Source of the DNA: DSYU01 sp963827605
Lineage (GTDB): Bacteria > Chloroflexota > Anaerolineae > Anaerolineales > Anaerolineaceae
DNA: 64,000 nt
Assembly: GCA_963827605.1 (NCBI GenBank)
Contig: CAWHBK010000001.1
Coordinates: 62,001-126,000 of the forward strand
Direction of reading: 5' to 3'
The translations under genes were made by a program, and so were the position numbers. Positions 41,606 to 51,479 of this stretch are shown piece by piece. Numbering within the stretch: the first letter of the stretch is position 1; each line of letters starts with the position of its first letter. Below the pieces are notes generated by a model. It did no database searches. It was not told where the DNA came from and was given only the letters and a program-made list of their open reading frames with translations.

Positions 41606-44110
41606 ATGATGATGGATTTGTTTATAAGGTTGTATCGCAAGTTCTTACAGGTAAAAACGATTAGATCCGTTCGGGAAAACCTAAGGCCCTCCTTCTACCT
41701 CCTGATTTTTCTTTCGCTCTTGCCAGGGATTCTTCTCGCCGTCTATTCGCTTATCTCGAAGACCTACTTCGATCTATTGATCGTTTTTATCACCGGGATC
41801 TGTACGCTATCGATTTCCTGGTTCGGTGTTGAGCGGCTGATGCTGCGTAGAGTAAAAGAGCTCATCGCGCTGTCAAAACGCCTGGCTGCCGGGGATTTGT
41901 CGGCAAGGTATGGACAGGCGATTCCCGTGGGTGATTTAGACGAAATCACCCGGGCCTTCGAACCAATGGCCGCTTTCCTGGAAAGCCAAACCCAACAAAT
42001 CCAAACACGGGCCAAACAGGTGGCTGTAATCAGCGAATTGGCTAGTGGAATTGTAATCGAGGGAGGCATTTCCATATTGCTAGAGCTCGTGCTTGAGAAG
42101 GCCATGAAGTTACTGGACACATCACAAGCTACTTTGGCGCTCTACGACCCGGCTGCTGACGATCTGGTTATTACCGCTGCGAAAGGTCTAAATATGCCTA
42201 TTGGAATGCGGATCAAAATGGACGAAGGTCCCGTTGGCCGCGCCGCCCAGACACGCCAGCCGGTGATCATTGACGATTATGTCTACTGTGAAGGCCGCGA
42301 CGCAGATTTTCAGGTTGGTCCCGATTCAACCGTGATCCAAGTACCAATGGCATCTCGTGGTGACCTGGTTGGCGTGTTGGGGCTGGTCGTCTCCACCCAG
42401 AAATTTCGAGTTAACCAGGAAATAATACAACTGCTGAACCTCTTTGCCGAACAGGCAGCCAGCGCCATCAAAAACGCCCGCATGTTCGAAGATAAAGACC
42501 GCCGCCTCCAAATGATGGAGACAATCAACGGAATCTCAACCTCCCTGCGTGTCGCTCACAAAGTCAACGACATACTCCCGGTATTGCTTGAAAAAACCAC
42601 CGCGATGGTCAACGCAATCATGGGCAGCATCTGGCTGTACGATCCGGCTGACAATGTCCTTCACAAGGTCGTTTCCAGTGGGGTCCCACTCGCGAAAAGC
42701 CAGATCGATCCCAATGTGGGGATGGTAGGAAGGGTCTTTTCCACCGGTCAGCCGGAATATGCCCCAGATTGGATTGAGGTTTTTCCATACAATGCCGCAA
42801 GCAATTCGCGGCTCTCCAGTAAAACCAGTGTTGCTTTGATTCCCATCCGCACGACCCATTCCGTGGTTGGTGTTCTGGTGCTTGGGTTTCAATCACCATT
42901 TATGTTGACAGAGGATCAAAAGCAGATGATGACGACCATCGCGGAGATGGCCGGCAATGCCATCCACCGCATGCACCTTCACGAACAGATCATCGGCCAG
43001 CTAAAACGCTTGAACGCGCTGCACCAGATTGATCTGGCCATCACCAGCAGCCTGGATTTGAGATATACCTTACAGATCCTGCTCGACCAGTTGATCAGCC
43101 AACTAGGTGTAGATGCTGCTTGCGCGCTGACTTACAATGCCCACGAACATACTCTCGAGTATGCCGCCAGCCGGGGGTTTACCACCAACGCGTTACACAA
43201 CACCCATCTGCCCATTGGCCAGGGATATGCAGGATTAGCAGCTAAGGAACAACGCACGATTTATATCGTGGATTTAAATAACCACACGACCGATTATCTA
43301 CGCTCCCCTTCTTTTTCTGCGGAAGGCTTTGTCACCTATTATGCTGTCCCGCTGGTTGTGCGAAGCCAGATCAAAGGCGTGTTGGAAGTATTTCACCGCT
43401 CCCGGCTCGAGAAGGATAGCGAATGGCTGGATTTTATGGAAGCGCTGGCCAGCCAGGCGGCAATCGCCATCGAAAATGCTTCCCTATACAACGATTTACA
43501 GAAGTCCAACGTCGAGCTTAACCTCGCTTATAACGCGACCCTGGAAGGCTGGTCGCGGGCGCTCGATCTTCGTGATGCGGATACGGAAGGCCATACGCAA
43601 CGGGTTACTGAGATCACCATGAAGCTGGCCAGGGCGATTGGAATCAGCGAGATGGATATCGTTCACATCCGCTGGGGCGCGCTGCTACACGATATCGGAA
43701 AACTGGGCGTTCCTGACCAAATTCTGTTGAAACCCGACCCGCTCACCGATGAGGAATGGATCATCATGCGCCGTCACCCGACCTATGCTTACAATTTGCT
43801 TTCCCCGATCGCCTATCTGGCTCCTGCGCTCGAGATCCCCTACAGCCATCATGAAAAATGGGATGGTAGCGGTTATCCACTTGGCTTAAGGGGACAAGAG
43901 ATTCCATTATCAGCGCGCATCTTCTCGGTTGTAGATGTGTGGGATGCGCTTCGTTCGGACCGTCCCTATCGAAAGGGCTGGTCAGAAGAAAAAGTGCGCG
44001 GCTACCTGCAAGAACAGGCCGGTGAGCATTTCGATCCGCGGATCGTTGATGCTTTTCTCTCTTTGTTACTGAACGAAAGTGAAGAAGGAACAACATGGAC
44101 GCAAGATTAG
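41606..44110 (+). CDS. Membrane HAMP – triple GAF – HD-GYP cyclic-di-GMP phosphodiesterase
   Basis: An 834-residue signalling protein. Two N-terminal transmembrane helices (residues ~28-70) are followed by a HAMP-like segment (LSKRLAAGDLSARYGQAIPVGDLDEI), three GAF domains (~150-290, ~305-455, ~475-625) and an HD-GYP domain with HDIGKLGVPDQILLKP near residue 695, HHEKWDGSGYPLGLRG near 748 and DVWDALRSDRPYR. All metal-ligand and GYP-type residues are present, so it probably hydrolyses cyclic-di-GMP. GAF domains would sense small ligands. It precedes a chemoreceptor gene by 88 bases, so surface behaviour or motility is a reasonable theme. Confidence 0.92.
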   Translation: MMMDLFIRLYRKFLQVKTIRSVRENLRPSFYLLIFLSLLPGILLAVYSLISKTYFDLLIVFITGICTLSISWFGVERLMLRRVKELIALSKRLAAGDLSARYGQAIPVGDLDEITRAFEPMAAFLESQTQQIQTRAKQVAVISELASGIVIEGGISILLELVLEKAMKLLDTSQATLALYDPAADDLVITAAKGLNMPIGMRIKMDEGPVGRAAQTRQPVIIDDYVYCEGRDADFQVGPDSTVIQVPMASRGDLVGVLGLVVSTQKFRVNQEIIQLLNLFAEQAASAIKNARMFEDKDRRLQMMETINGISTSLRVAHKVNDILPVLLEKTTAMVNAIMGSIWLYDPADNVLHKVVSSGVPLAKSQIDPNVGMVGRVFSTGQPEYAPDWIEVFPYNAASNSRLSSKTSVALIPIRTTHSVVGVLVLGFQSPFMLTEDQKQMMTTIAEMAGNAIHRMHLHEQIIGQLKRLNALHQIDLAITSSLDLRYTLQILLDQLISQLGVDAACALTYNAHEHTLEYAASRGFTTNALHNTHLPIGQGYAGLAAKEQRTIYIVDLNNHTTDYLRSPSFSAEGFVTYYAVPLVVRSQIKGVLEVFHRSRLEKDSEWLDFMEALASQAAIAIENASLYNDLQKSNVELNLAYNATLEGWSRALDLRDADTEGHTQRVTEITMKLARAIGISEMDIVHIRWGALLHDIGKLGVPDQILLKPDPLTDEEWIIMRRHPTYAYNLLSPIAYLAPALEIPYSHHEKWDGSGYPLGLRGQEIPLSARIFSVVDVWDALRSDRPYRKGWSEEKVRGYLQEQAGEHFDPRIVDAFLSLLLNESEEGTTWTQD

Positions 44111-44198
44111 GGTCTCAACTTATTAAAAGCCCTGACCAATATACTCTTCCAGCAGAACGTGTCCTTTTTATTTCGAATAAGTTGTGGAGATTAAATAT

Positions 44199-46406
44199 AT
44201 GAAGTTCCAAAAAATTCAGAACAAGATTACCTTTTGGGCAGGGTTATGTCTGTTATTGACCGCTGGGGTTTTAATTACTTTCTCCATTATTACGCTTTTT
44301 AACACATCCGCGACAGATTCTGAACAATTAGCAGACGCCAATGCGGACTCCTATGGTCAGCACGTGAAAGCAGAGATGGAGGTCCCTCTCGATATGGCGC
44401 GCTCGGCCGCACAAATGCTGGAAGCGATGAAAGCGCCGGGCCATCCGGGCGAGCTGAGTCGCGAAGAGGTCAGCGCCATGATGAAAGAGGTTTTACTCAG
44501 GAACCCCGCCTTTATTGGCACGTATACACTATGGGAACCAGGCGCGTTTGACGACAATGACCAGCAATATATCAACGCACCCGGCCATGATCAAACCGGG
44601 CGATTTATGTTCTATTGGACGCGCGGTGATAACGGGCAAATCGAGCTGCAAAATCTAGAAGGATATGAAACCAGCGAGTGGTACCAATACCCGAAGCGCA
44701 ACAATAAAGAGGCCATCATCGGGCCGTTGCAATACGTAGTCCAGGGCAAAAACACCTGGATGATCTCATTGGTGGTGCCGATTCAGGTCGATGGTAAATT
44801 CGTGGGCATCGCCGGCATTGATTATCCGGTTACGGCTCTTCAACAATGGGCCGGTGAGTTCCAAGGTTTCGATGGGCAGGGAAAGATTTCACTGATTACC
44901 AATGATGGGCTGCTCGCCGCTGCCCAGGGTCATGCCGATGCGGTTGGGAAGCAGGTTTCCTCGCTGGCGTCGTTTATGGAAAATGGCAGGGCGTTAACGA
45001 GAATTCAAAGTGGGCACGCATTTTCCGAGTACCAGCAGGATGTGCTTGAGGTGTTCGTACCCATAACCTTTGGGCAAGCCAACATTTGGTGGGCCGTGAA
45101 TGTATCCGTTCCGCGAAGCGCCATTTATAAAAATGCATATCAGATGGCCATCCAGCAGGGGATCATCAGCGTTGGAGTTGGTGTCCTGGCGCTGGTTGTG
45201 CTGTGGTTCGTGGCATTGCAAATTACCCGCCCCATCCAAGAGCTTACAGCTGTTGCAAAATCCGTAGCAAATGGGAACCTGGACCAGCAGGCAGCAGTGC
45301 GATCAAATGATGAGATTGGCACCCTCGCTGAGGCATGCAACCAGATGGTATTCCACTTGAAGCAAATGCTTGAGACCGAACGCGATCAGAGTGAGTACCT
45401 GCAGAACAAGGTAAAGGAATATGTAGAATACATGAGCGAAGTCGGACGTGGCAATCTAGCAGTTCGGTTGAAGATCCGTGAGAATGGTCATGGCACGAAT
45501 GATCCCCTAATCGTATTGGCCTGCAACCTAAATGACATGACGGCCAGTATTCAGACAGTGATGAGCCAGACCAGTAGTGCAGCAAATAATCTAAGCTCCG
45601 CTTCCACTGAGATCCTGTCGGCCACCACCCAGCAGGCATCTGGCGCCAGCGAGCAGTCATCGGCGATCGCTCAAGTCACTACCACGGTCGAAGAAGTTAA
45701 AGCCCTGGCGGACCAGTCCGTTCTGCGCGCTCAGGAGGTGGTCGAGGCTTCCAATCGCACCGTTGAGGTTTCCCAAGATGGGCTGCAGACGGTGCACGAC
45801 ACAATCAACAGCATGACATTGATCAAAGAGCGCGTTGAGGGGGTTGCCGAGAATATTCTGAAGCTATCAAAGCAAACCCAACAGATTGACGAGATCATTA
45901 CGACTGTAAGTGAAATTGCTGCCCAATCCAACATGCTTGCGTTGAATGCTGCCGTCGAAGCGGCGCGAGCCGGAGAACACGGCAGGGGCTTTGCTGTGGT
46001 GGCGGCTGAAGTTCGCAGCCTGGCTGAACAATCGCGCCAGGCAACCGTACAAGTGAAAACTATCTTGCATAACATCCAAATCGCCACAAATACCACCGTG
46101 ATGGCGACCGAGGAAGGCACGAAAGTGGTTGAGCAGGGTGCGCAGATGGCGATCCAGACGCAAGCAACCATCGAACAATTAAGCAGCGTCATTAAGGAAT
46201 CGGCTAATAGGGCGTCTCAGGTGATGGCTGGTGGACAGCAGCAGGCAGCAGGAATGGAGCAGATTTCCATGGCCATGCAGAGTATTAATCAGGTTATGCT
46301 GCAAAGCCTGGCCAGCACCCACCAGGCGGAAAAGGCGGCTGAAGACCTCAACACACTGGCTCATCATCTCGACGAATTCCTCAAGAACCGTAATTTCGAT
46401 TCCTAA
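44199..46406 (+). CDS. Methyl-accepting chemotaxis protein with dCache sensor
   Basis: A 735-residue transmembrane chemoreceptor. Helix 1 lies at ~15-37, then a large periplasmic dCache-type domain to ~305 (GTYTLWEPGAFDDND, MISLVVPIQVDGKFVGIAGIDYP), helix 2 (~320-345), HAMP (PIQELTAVAKSVANGNLDQQ), a second HAMP-like stretch, and the signalling hairpin with EIAAQSNMLALNAAVEAARAG near residue 575, the CheA/CheW-contacting tip. No CheA, CheW or flagellar genes are in the window. ATG at 44199 follows GTGGAG; a start five codons upstream is less likely. Confidence 0.93.
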   Translation: MKFQKIQNKITFWAGLCLLLTAGVLITFSIITLFNTSATDSEQLADANADSYGQHVKAEMEVPLDMARSAAQMLEAMKAPGHPGELSREEVSAMMKEVLLRNPAFIGTYTLWEPGAFDDNDQQYINAPGHDQTGRFMFYWTRGDNGQIELQNLEGYETSEWYQYPKRNNKEAIIGPLQYVVQGKNTWMISLVVPIQVDGKFVGIAGIDYPVTALQQWAGEFQGFDGQGKISLITNDGLLAAAQGHADAVGKQVSSLASFMENGRALTRIQSGHAFSEYQQDVLEVFVPITFGQANIWWAVNVSVPRSAIYKNAYQMAIQQGIISVGVGVLALVVLWFVALQITRPIQELTAVAKSVANGNLDQQAAVRSNDEIGTLAEACNQMVFHLKQMLETERDQSEYLQNKVKEYVEYMSEVGRGNLAVRLKIRENGHGTNDPLIVLACNLNDMTASIQTVMSQTSSAANNLSSASTEILSATTQQASGASEQSSAIAQVTTTVEEVKALADQSVLRAQEVVEASNRTVEVSQDGLQTVHDTINSMTLIKERVEGVAENILKLSKQTQQIDEIITTVSEIAAQSNMLALNAAVEAARAGEHGRGFAVVAAEVRSLAEQSRQATVQVKTILHNIQIATNTTVMATEEGTKVVEQGAQMAIQTQATIEQLSSVIKESANRASQVMAGGQQQAAGMEQISMAMQSINQVMLQSLASTHQAEKAAEDLNTLAHHLDEFLKNRNFDS

Positions 46407-46515
46407 TCAAATGCGTTCCACGTTCACCTATTCTTCCGAAAGGATCGCGAAACTTAATACATCGAGCTAAAAATAAACCTTTCCCTCTTAATTGAAATCC
46501 AAGGAGTTTATTGAT

Positions 46516-46833
46516 ATGACAGAATTTCTTTCCGAAAGAGATGCATCAGTACAGCAGATCATCAGGCTCGCTCAGGAATTATACGAAGCGCTAGATAGCC
46601 AAAACGCACAGCAAATTCTAATCGTTCAACAAAATTTGAGTGCAGTGGCGGAAATGGTATTGGTACTAATCGATAACGAGGAAGACCTTTCCGGTCAGGA
46701 AAAAGCCATTGTCCGCTTGCTGGCAGGGGCAGCAATTAAAGAACTGCCAAAAGAGATCCAAGATCCTGATAACTATGCCCAGATCAAACGTGACTTACGC
46801 CTGTTAAAATCCTCACTTGTACTGCTACCATAA
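46516..46833 (+). CDS. Small acidic helical protein, unknown function
   Basis: A 105-residue, predominantly helical, soluble protein (LSERDASVQQIIRLAQELYEAL, QAKAIVRLLAGAAIKELPKEI-like) without a recognisable domain. AAGGAG with a nine-base spacing precedes the ATG at 46516, eight codons inside a longer frame. It follows the chemoreceptor by 109 bases on the same strand and could be co-transcribed. I do not assign a function. Confidence 0.65.
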   Translation: MTEFLSERDASVQQIIRLAQELYEALDSQNAQQILIVQQNLSAVAEMVLVLIDNEEDLSGQEKAIVRLLAGAAIKELPKEIQDPDNYAQIKRDLRLLKSSLVLLP

Positions 46834-46885
46834 ATCTCAGCCATAAAATCCAAAAAAGGAAAAACTGATAGCCCAAAAGGGTCCT

Positions 46886-47146
46886 ATGGAAGATCTCTCC
46901 CTGACACAAACTCGCCTGATTGGTTTAGCCGAGGTGTTAGGCGCGGTGGGCCTGATCCTCCCATCGCTGACTCGAATTCTGCCCTGGTTATCAGCGCTGG
47001 CTGCGCTTGGGCTGGTAATTGTGATGATTGGGGCTTCTGTTACGAATATCCGGCGTAAGGAATATTCGAAGATTGCATTGACTTCGGTGCTTCTCTTCCT
47101 TTCGTTACTGGTAGCAGTCGGGCGGTTCTGGATCATGCCACTATAG
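46886..47146 (+). CDS. DoxX-like membrane protein, N-terminally short
   Basis: An 86-residue protein with three hydrophobic helices matching the last three helices of the DoxX_2-type family: RLIGLAEVLGAVGLILPSL, PWLSALAALGLVIVMIGA, and VLLFLSLLVAVGRFWI. Typical members have about 120 residues with one more N-terminal helix; here the frame upstream of the ATG is open for only a few codons and lacks it. Either the start is missed or it is a truncated copy. No strong ribosome binding site is visible. Confidence 0.65.
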   Translation: MEDLSLTQTRLIGLAEVLGAVGLILPSLTRILPWLSALAALGLVIVMIGASVTNIRRKEYSKIALTSVLLFLSLLVAVGRFWIMPL

Positions 47147-47177
47147 AAAAATCCTTGGCGTTAGGTAGGAACGATAT

Positions 47178-47507
47178 ATGGTTGTAAATCTGCAAGATCG
47201 GCGTGTACAGAAAACTCGCCGCCTTTTTCAAGAGGCTCTTATAAAACTATTACAGGAAAATAGATATTCAACCATTAGGATCGAGGATTTGGCCGATCAA
47301 GCCAATTTAGGGAGAACAACATTTTATTTGCACTACCAGGATAAGGATGCATTGCTAGAGGAGTGCATGATACGTGTTTTATCATCTACTTTACGCACCC
47401 GGACCAGGATCTCAAGAGATCGTATGGCTTTGATGAAGTGGCGCCTTACTCGGATAAGCGAACTTCGCTGCAGGTGGCCGAATTGGAGATGGTCGACGGA
47501 AGTCTAA
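47178..47507 (+). pseudogene. TetR-family regulator, truncated after the DNA-binding domain
   Basis: Residues 1-65 form a clear TetR helix-turn-helix (RVQKTRRLFQEALIKLLQENR, IRIEDLADQANLGRTTFYLHY). After EECMIRVL the sequence is rich in Arg/Trp and unlike a ligand domain. The other plus-strand phase over the same DNA (to 47560) reads HPDQDLKRSYGFDEVAPYS, which looks more protein-like and slightly resembles an IMP-dehydrogenase N-terminus (weak). So the TetR gene appears broken and fused to foreign sequence near 47380. Confidence 0.6.
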
Positions 47508-47768
47508 TCTGTGATCGGGACAAGCCTTTTGATTTTTCTCTCCAAAATATTCCATCGTGATACACAATAACCTCCTACAGTCGCCCGAATGGGCAACCGA
47601 ATATGCTGTGTCCTGGCCCAGGTTAATGCTGATCTGAAACCAAAATTCATAAACTTCCCGGGCGGCAGCCTGGTGCATGGCGATGGCTTGATAATATAAT
47701 GGAGGTGGCAAGGATTACCTGTGCTTCATAGGCAGTCCGGATCTAGAGGAATGAAACAAGAGGAAAAT

Positions 47769-49294
47769 ATGCTCATCCATTTTAACTTCAACCAAAGCGG
47801 CCAGTCTTACACCCCCTATTGGCGTGTTTGCGTCGGCGGTGGGCGAGTGGGTGAAGCGCTGCGCGCCGATTTTCAGAAGCACCTGGAAATGGTGCAGCGC
47901 GAAATGCCCTTCCAATACATTCGCATGCACGGCCTGTTCCACGAAGACATGATGGTCTACCATGAAGAAAACGGCCAGCCCATCGTCAACTGGCAGTATG
48001 TTGACCTGGTGTACGACCACTGGCTTTCCATCGGCATCCGGCCATTTGTGGAACTGGGTTTTATGCCCTACGATCTCGCCAGCGGCGATCAGACCGTCTT
48101 CTGGTGGCGTGGCAATATCACCCCACCCAAAGATTGGGCGCGCTGGGAATGGTTCATTGAACAGTTCATCCGCCACATCATTGAGCGCTACGGGCTGGCC
48201 GAAGTACGCCGCTGGTATTTCGAGGTATGGAACGAGCCGAGCCTGGACGTTCTTTTGGAAAGACGCCGACTTCGCCGCCTACATGGAACTCTACGAGCGC
48301 ACCGCTCGCACCATCAAGCGCATTGACCCCCAACTCCGAGTCGGTGGGCCAGCCAGCCATGGCTTTGGCGACGCATGTGGGCGTGCCGCCGTGGGGCAAA
48401 GAATTCCTGGCGGCGTGCGCCGAGCGCAACCTGCCGCTCGATTTCTTCTCCACCCACCCGTACCCCACCCTCTACCCGGTTGACCTGGAAGGGAAAGGGT
48501 ACATGACCTGGGATGGCCCCGACCGCCTGCTGGTCGATGCGCGCGGCTGTGACCGGCTCTTGCGTGAGTCCGCTTTCCCCAATGTCGAGCGCCACTACAC
48601 CGAGTGGAGTTCCAGCCCCAGCCCGCGGGATGCCGTGCACGACACCGCCTTCCTGGCATCCTTCATTGTGGATAACAACTGGCGGGCGCGCGGCCTGATG
48701 GATTCGCTGTCATTTTGGGTGGTCAGCGATATTTTTGAAGAAGGCCGGCAAGGCGATACCCCCTTCCACGGTGGTTTTGGCCTGGTCAACATCCAGGGGT
48801 TGAAAAAAGCCTCCTACCACGGCTATTGGTTCCTCTCGCGCCTGGGCGAGGAAGTGGTCTGGCCGAAGGCGATTCGTATGCGGTCACCCGGCGCAGCGAT
48901 GGCACGCTGGCCGTTCTGATGTGGAACTACTGCCACTACCGCGATGACGCCAACGACAGCCGCCTGCTGGCTGCCGCCAAACCGCAGCGAAATCTACGAC
49001 CTGTTCGCCGTGCAGCCCCCGCGCGAATTTCAACTGAACGTGGATGGCGTGGGGCAGGACGTTCGCCTGCAAATCACCCGCTTCGACCGCCAGCATGGCA
49101 GCGTCTACGATGCCTGGGTGGCCATGGGCGCGCCGCAGCATATCCTCCCCGCCGACCTGGAAGTGCTGCGCCGCCGCATGGAATTGGACGTGACGGTCGA
49201 ACGCATCGCCACGCCGGATGGCAGCCTCGAATGGGCTACCACCGTTCAACCGTTTGGCGTGACTCTTCTGGAGATCAGCCCTGCTAGCTGCTAA
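47769..49294 (+). pseudogene. GH39-type beta-xylosidase-like glycosidase with several frameshifts
   Basis: A glycoside hydrolase of about 500 residues spread across phases. Segment 1 (47769 to ~48250) has LIHFNFNQSGQS, YIRMHGLFHEDM, VELGFMPYDLA and the acid/base motif FEVWNEPSLD. Segment 2 (~48255-48355) reads WKDADFAAYMELYERTARTI. Segment 3 (~48355-48860) has FFSTHPYPTLYPVD, the likely nucleophile block HYTEWSSSPSPRD, and FHGGFGLVN. Segments 4 and 5 (~48860-49294) give SYAVTRRSDGTLAVLMWNY and a beta-sandwich ending LLEISPASC. Both catalytic glutamates survive. At least four indels are needed to repair it. Start ATG 47769 has AGAGG upstream. Confidence 0.78.
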
Positions 49295-49449
49295 AAGTTG
49301 GAAATGCATGTGCGTGAACGCCTTGTCTTCCAGTGAATGGAGCTATCGTATGTTAAAAATACGGCAGTCCCGGTGATGATCATCGGGCTGCCGTTCTTTC
49401 TAGTTTACCTGTCCAAAGCGCGCATTACAACAATCGCTACTTCCGCTCG

Positions 49450-49616
49450 ATTCTCAATGTGTAAGCGTGCTCACAGGGTTTCTGAACAGGCATTTGAACA
49501 TGCAGGCCCCAATCATCTTGATGCCAGGTGAGCTCACCCGCCGTCCCTAACAGGCGAATGGCCTGGATTTGTTCCGCCGACAAGCTCGATCCGGCCTTTA
49601 GCGACTGGATATTGGT
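49450..49616 (-). pseudogene. Fragment of an alpha-L-fucosidase (GH29) C-terminus
   Basis: About 165 bases closely match the 3' end of the intact GH29 gene at 53649 over the stretch encoding SSLSAEQIQAI, then LTWHQDD, then EHAYTL on the minus strand. Nothing else of the gene is present. It is a leftover of a duplication or of a rearrangement between the two copies. Confidence 0.75.
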
Positions 49617-49766
49617 ATGGACTTATTCTGACCAACGGAAATCCAGCCCGAGAGTCGGGTGGGTGCCCAAAGGGTAACATTCTTTTTGAGGCAATGCGGG
49701 TGATTATACCGACCGGGGTTGAAGGAGTATAATCATATTTTCTCATTATCGATCAAGGAGGCAAGC

Positions 49767-50714
49767 ATGCGCACCGGTGTTTCGTACATGGGGCACCACA
49801 ACCCAAAATACCTCGACCTCGATCTGTGTGAGATGAAAGCGCTGCAGTTGGACGATGTGCTGCTGGCAGCGCAGGAGAATGATTTTATCTACTTCCCCGG
49901 CAAGCTGGAGTTTACGCCAAAGATTGCCGCGGAATACGGCATCCGCCCTATCGCCATCTTCTGGGGCGCGCTCAACCTGTTCGGCGGCGGGCGCTCCAGC
50001 CAGTTCCTGCTCGAAAACCCCGGCGGGTTCCAGGTGTTGAAGGATGGGTCGCACGCCCCGGCGGGGTGCTACATGAACCGGCTGTGCCAGGCGCGGATCG
50101 AGGAAATGATCGATATCATTGCCATGCGCGGGTTCGCCGGGTACTTCGTCGACGAGCCCACGCCGCTGCGCGACTGCTACTGCCCTTCTTGCTGCGCGAA
50201 ATATGAGGAATGGTACGGCGGAGACCTGCGCGCGGCCGCTGGCGCGCCGCTGGAGGCGTTCCGCCAGCGATGCGTGATCGAGTACGTGAGCGTTATCGCG
50301 CGCTACTGCAAGGCGAACCACCCGCAGATGGAAACCATGTGCTGCCTGATGCCGCACGACGACCAGCTGTGGGCCAACACCGCCGCGATCCCCGGGCTGG
50401 ATAACGTTGGCACCGACCTGTATTGGGTCAATGACAACCGCGCTGTGGAAGAAATGACCCCCATCGTGCGCGCCATGGACCGCATGTGCAAACAGCACGG
50501 CAAGATCCACCACGAATGGTTGCAGTGCTGGATCGCCCAGGCGGGCTGCGAGCCGCGCATCTTCGAACAGGGCAAGATCCTGCTGCGCGAAAAGCCCGAC
50601 GCCCTGTACGTCTGGGCCTGGAAAGGCCAGGTGGGCACAGCCGAAACCTGCGCCGACCCGCAGACGGCCTGGCGGTACGTTGAAACGATCCTCCGCATGG
50701 CAAAGGAGAGCTGA
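49767..50714 (+). CDS. Putative TIM-barrel glycosidase-like protein, family not recognised
   Basis: A 315-residue soluble protein with alternating strands and helices suggestive of a TIM barrel: RTGVSYMGHHNPKY, RPIAIFWGALNLFGG, GFAGYFVDEPTPLRDCYCPSC, NVGTDLYWVNDN, ALYVWAWKG. The YFVDEP and CxxCxxC-like stretch resembles enigmatic glycosidase-like proteins of carbohydrate operons, but I cannot name the family. AAGGAGG precedes the ATG at 49767. It overlaps the next gene by TGATG, so both are translationally coupled. The setting suggests glycan processing. Confidence 0.7.
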   Translation: MRTGVSYMGHHNPKYLDLDLCEMKALQLDDVLLAAQENDFIYFPGKLEFTPKIAAEYGIRPIAIFWGALNLFGGGRSSQFLLENPGGFQVLKDGSHAPAGCYMNRLCQARIEEMIDIIAMRGFAGYFVDEPTPLRDCYCPSCCAKYEEWYGGDLRAAAGAPLEAFRQRCVIEYVSVIARYCKANHPQMETMCCLMPHDDQLWANTAAIPGLDNVGTDLYWVNDNRAVEEMTPIVRAMDRMCKQHGKIHHEWLQCWIAQAGCEPRIFEQGKILLREKPDALYVWAWKGQVGTAETCADPQTAWRYVETILRMAKES

Positions 50715-51317
50715 TGGAATTCAACATCCGCCCATACCACCCCAGCGATCTCCGCCTCCGTATACCGCATCTGCGTGCAGACCGTCGACAGCGGCGCGGA
50801 TGGCAGCCATCACTACGCTGACCCGGAGCTCGTCGGGCATTATTTTGCTGGCCCATACGCCGTCCTGGAGCCCGACCTGTGTTTTATCCTCACCTGCGCG
50901 GGCGCGCCGTGCGGGTATGTGCTGGGCACACGCGACTCGGACAGATTTGGCCGGCGCTGCGAGGCGGAGTGGTTCCCCATCCTGCGCGAGCGCTACCCGC
51001 TGCCCGCTCCCGAGGAGGATTCGCCCAGCGCGGGGATGATCCGCACCATCCACGCAGGCTACCACTCCCACCCGGATGTGGCCGCCTACCCGGCGCACCT
51101 GCACATCGATCTTCTCCCCCACGCGGTGGGCCAGGGCAACGGGCGCAGGATGATGGAGCGCTTCCTCTGCCACCTGCGCGAGCTGCACGTTCCGGCCGTC
51201 CACCTGGGGGTGGGAAAGAAAAACGAGCGCGCAGTCGCGTTCTATCAGCACATGGGCTTTCACATCGTCGCCGAACACGAGTGGGGGTTCTTCATGGGGT
51301 TGGTTTTGGGCAAGTGA
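50714..51317 (+). CDS. GNAT-family N-acetyltransferase (one missing base near the start)
   Basis: The ATG at 50714 overlaps the previous stop and is preceded by AAGGAG. The first phase reads MEFNIRPYHPSD; then one base is missing before A50748, after which the correct phase continues ISASVYRICVQTVDSGADG and on to the stop at 51317. The body is a GNAT fold with CGYVLGTRD, the acetyl-CoA-binding LLPHAVGQGNGRRMMERF (a relaxed Q/RxxGxG/A loop) and GVGKKNERAVAFYQHMGF. The intact protein has about 200 residues. The acceptor is unknown; next to a NagB-like and a PIG-L gene, an amino sugar is possible. Confidence 0.85.
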
Positions 51318-51479
51318 AGGCTGGGCAGGCTGTTCAGATCACACAATATGGATGTGCTGCTTCGTAACGATAGAAAAGGATCGAATAAGAACTGTGGGCT
51401 TTGCCAGCCACGCAAAAGAAGTAATTCTTACCTGCTCACGGTTTGACCAGTCGATTGATCACTCAAAATAGGAGAGGAA

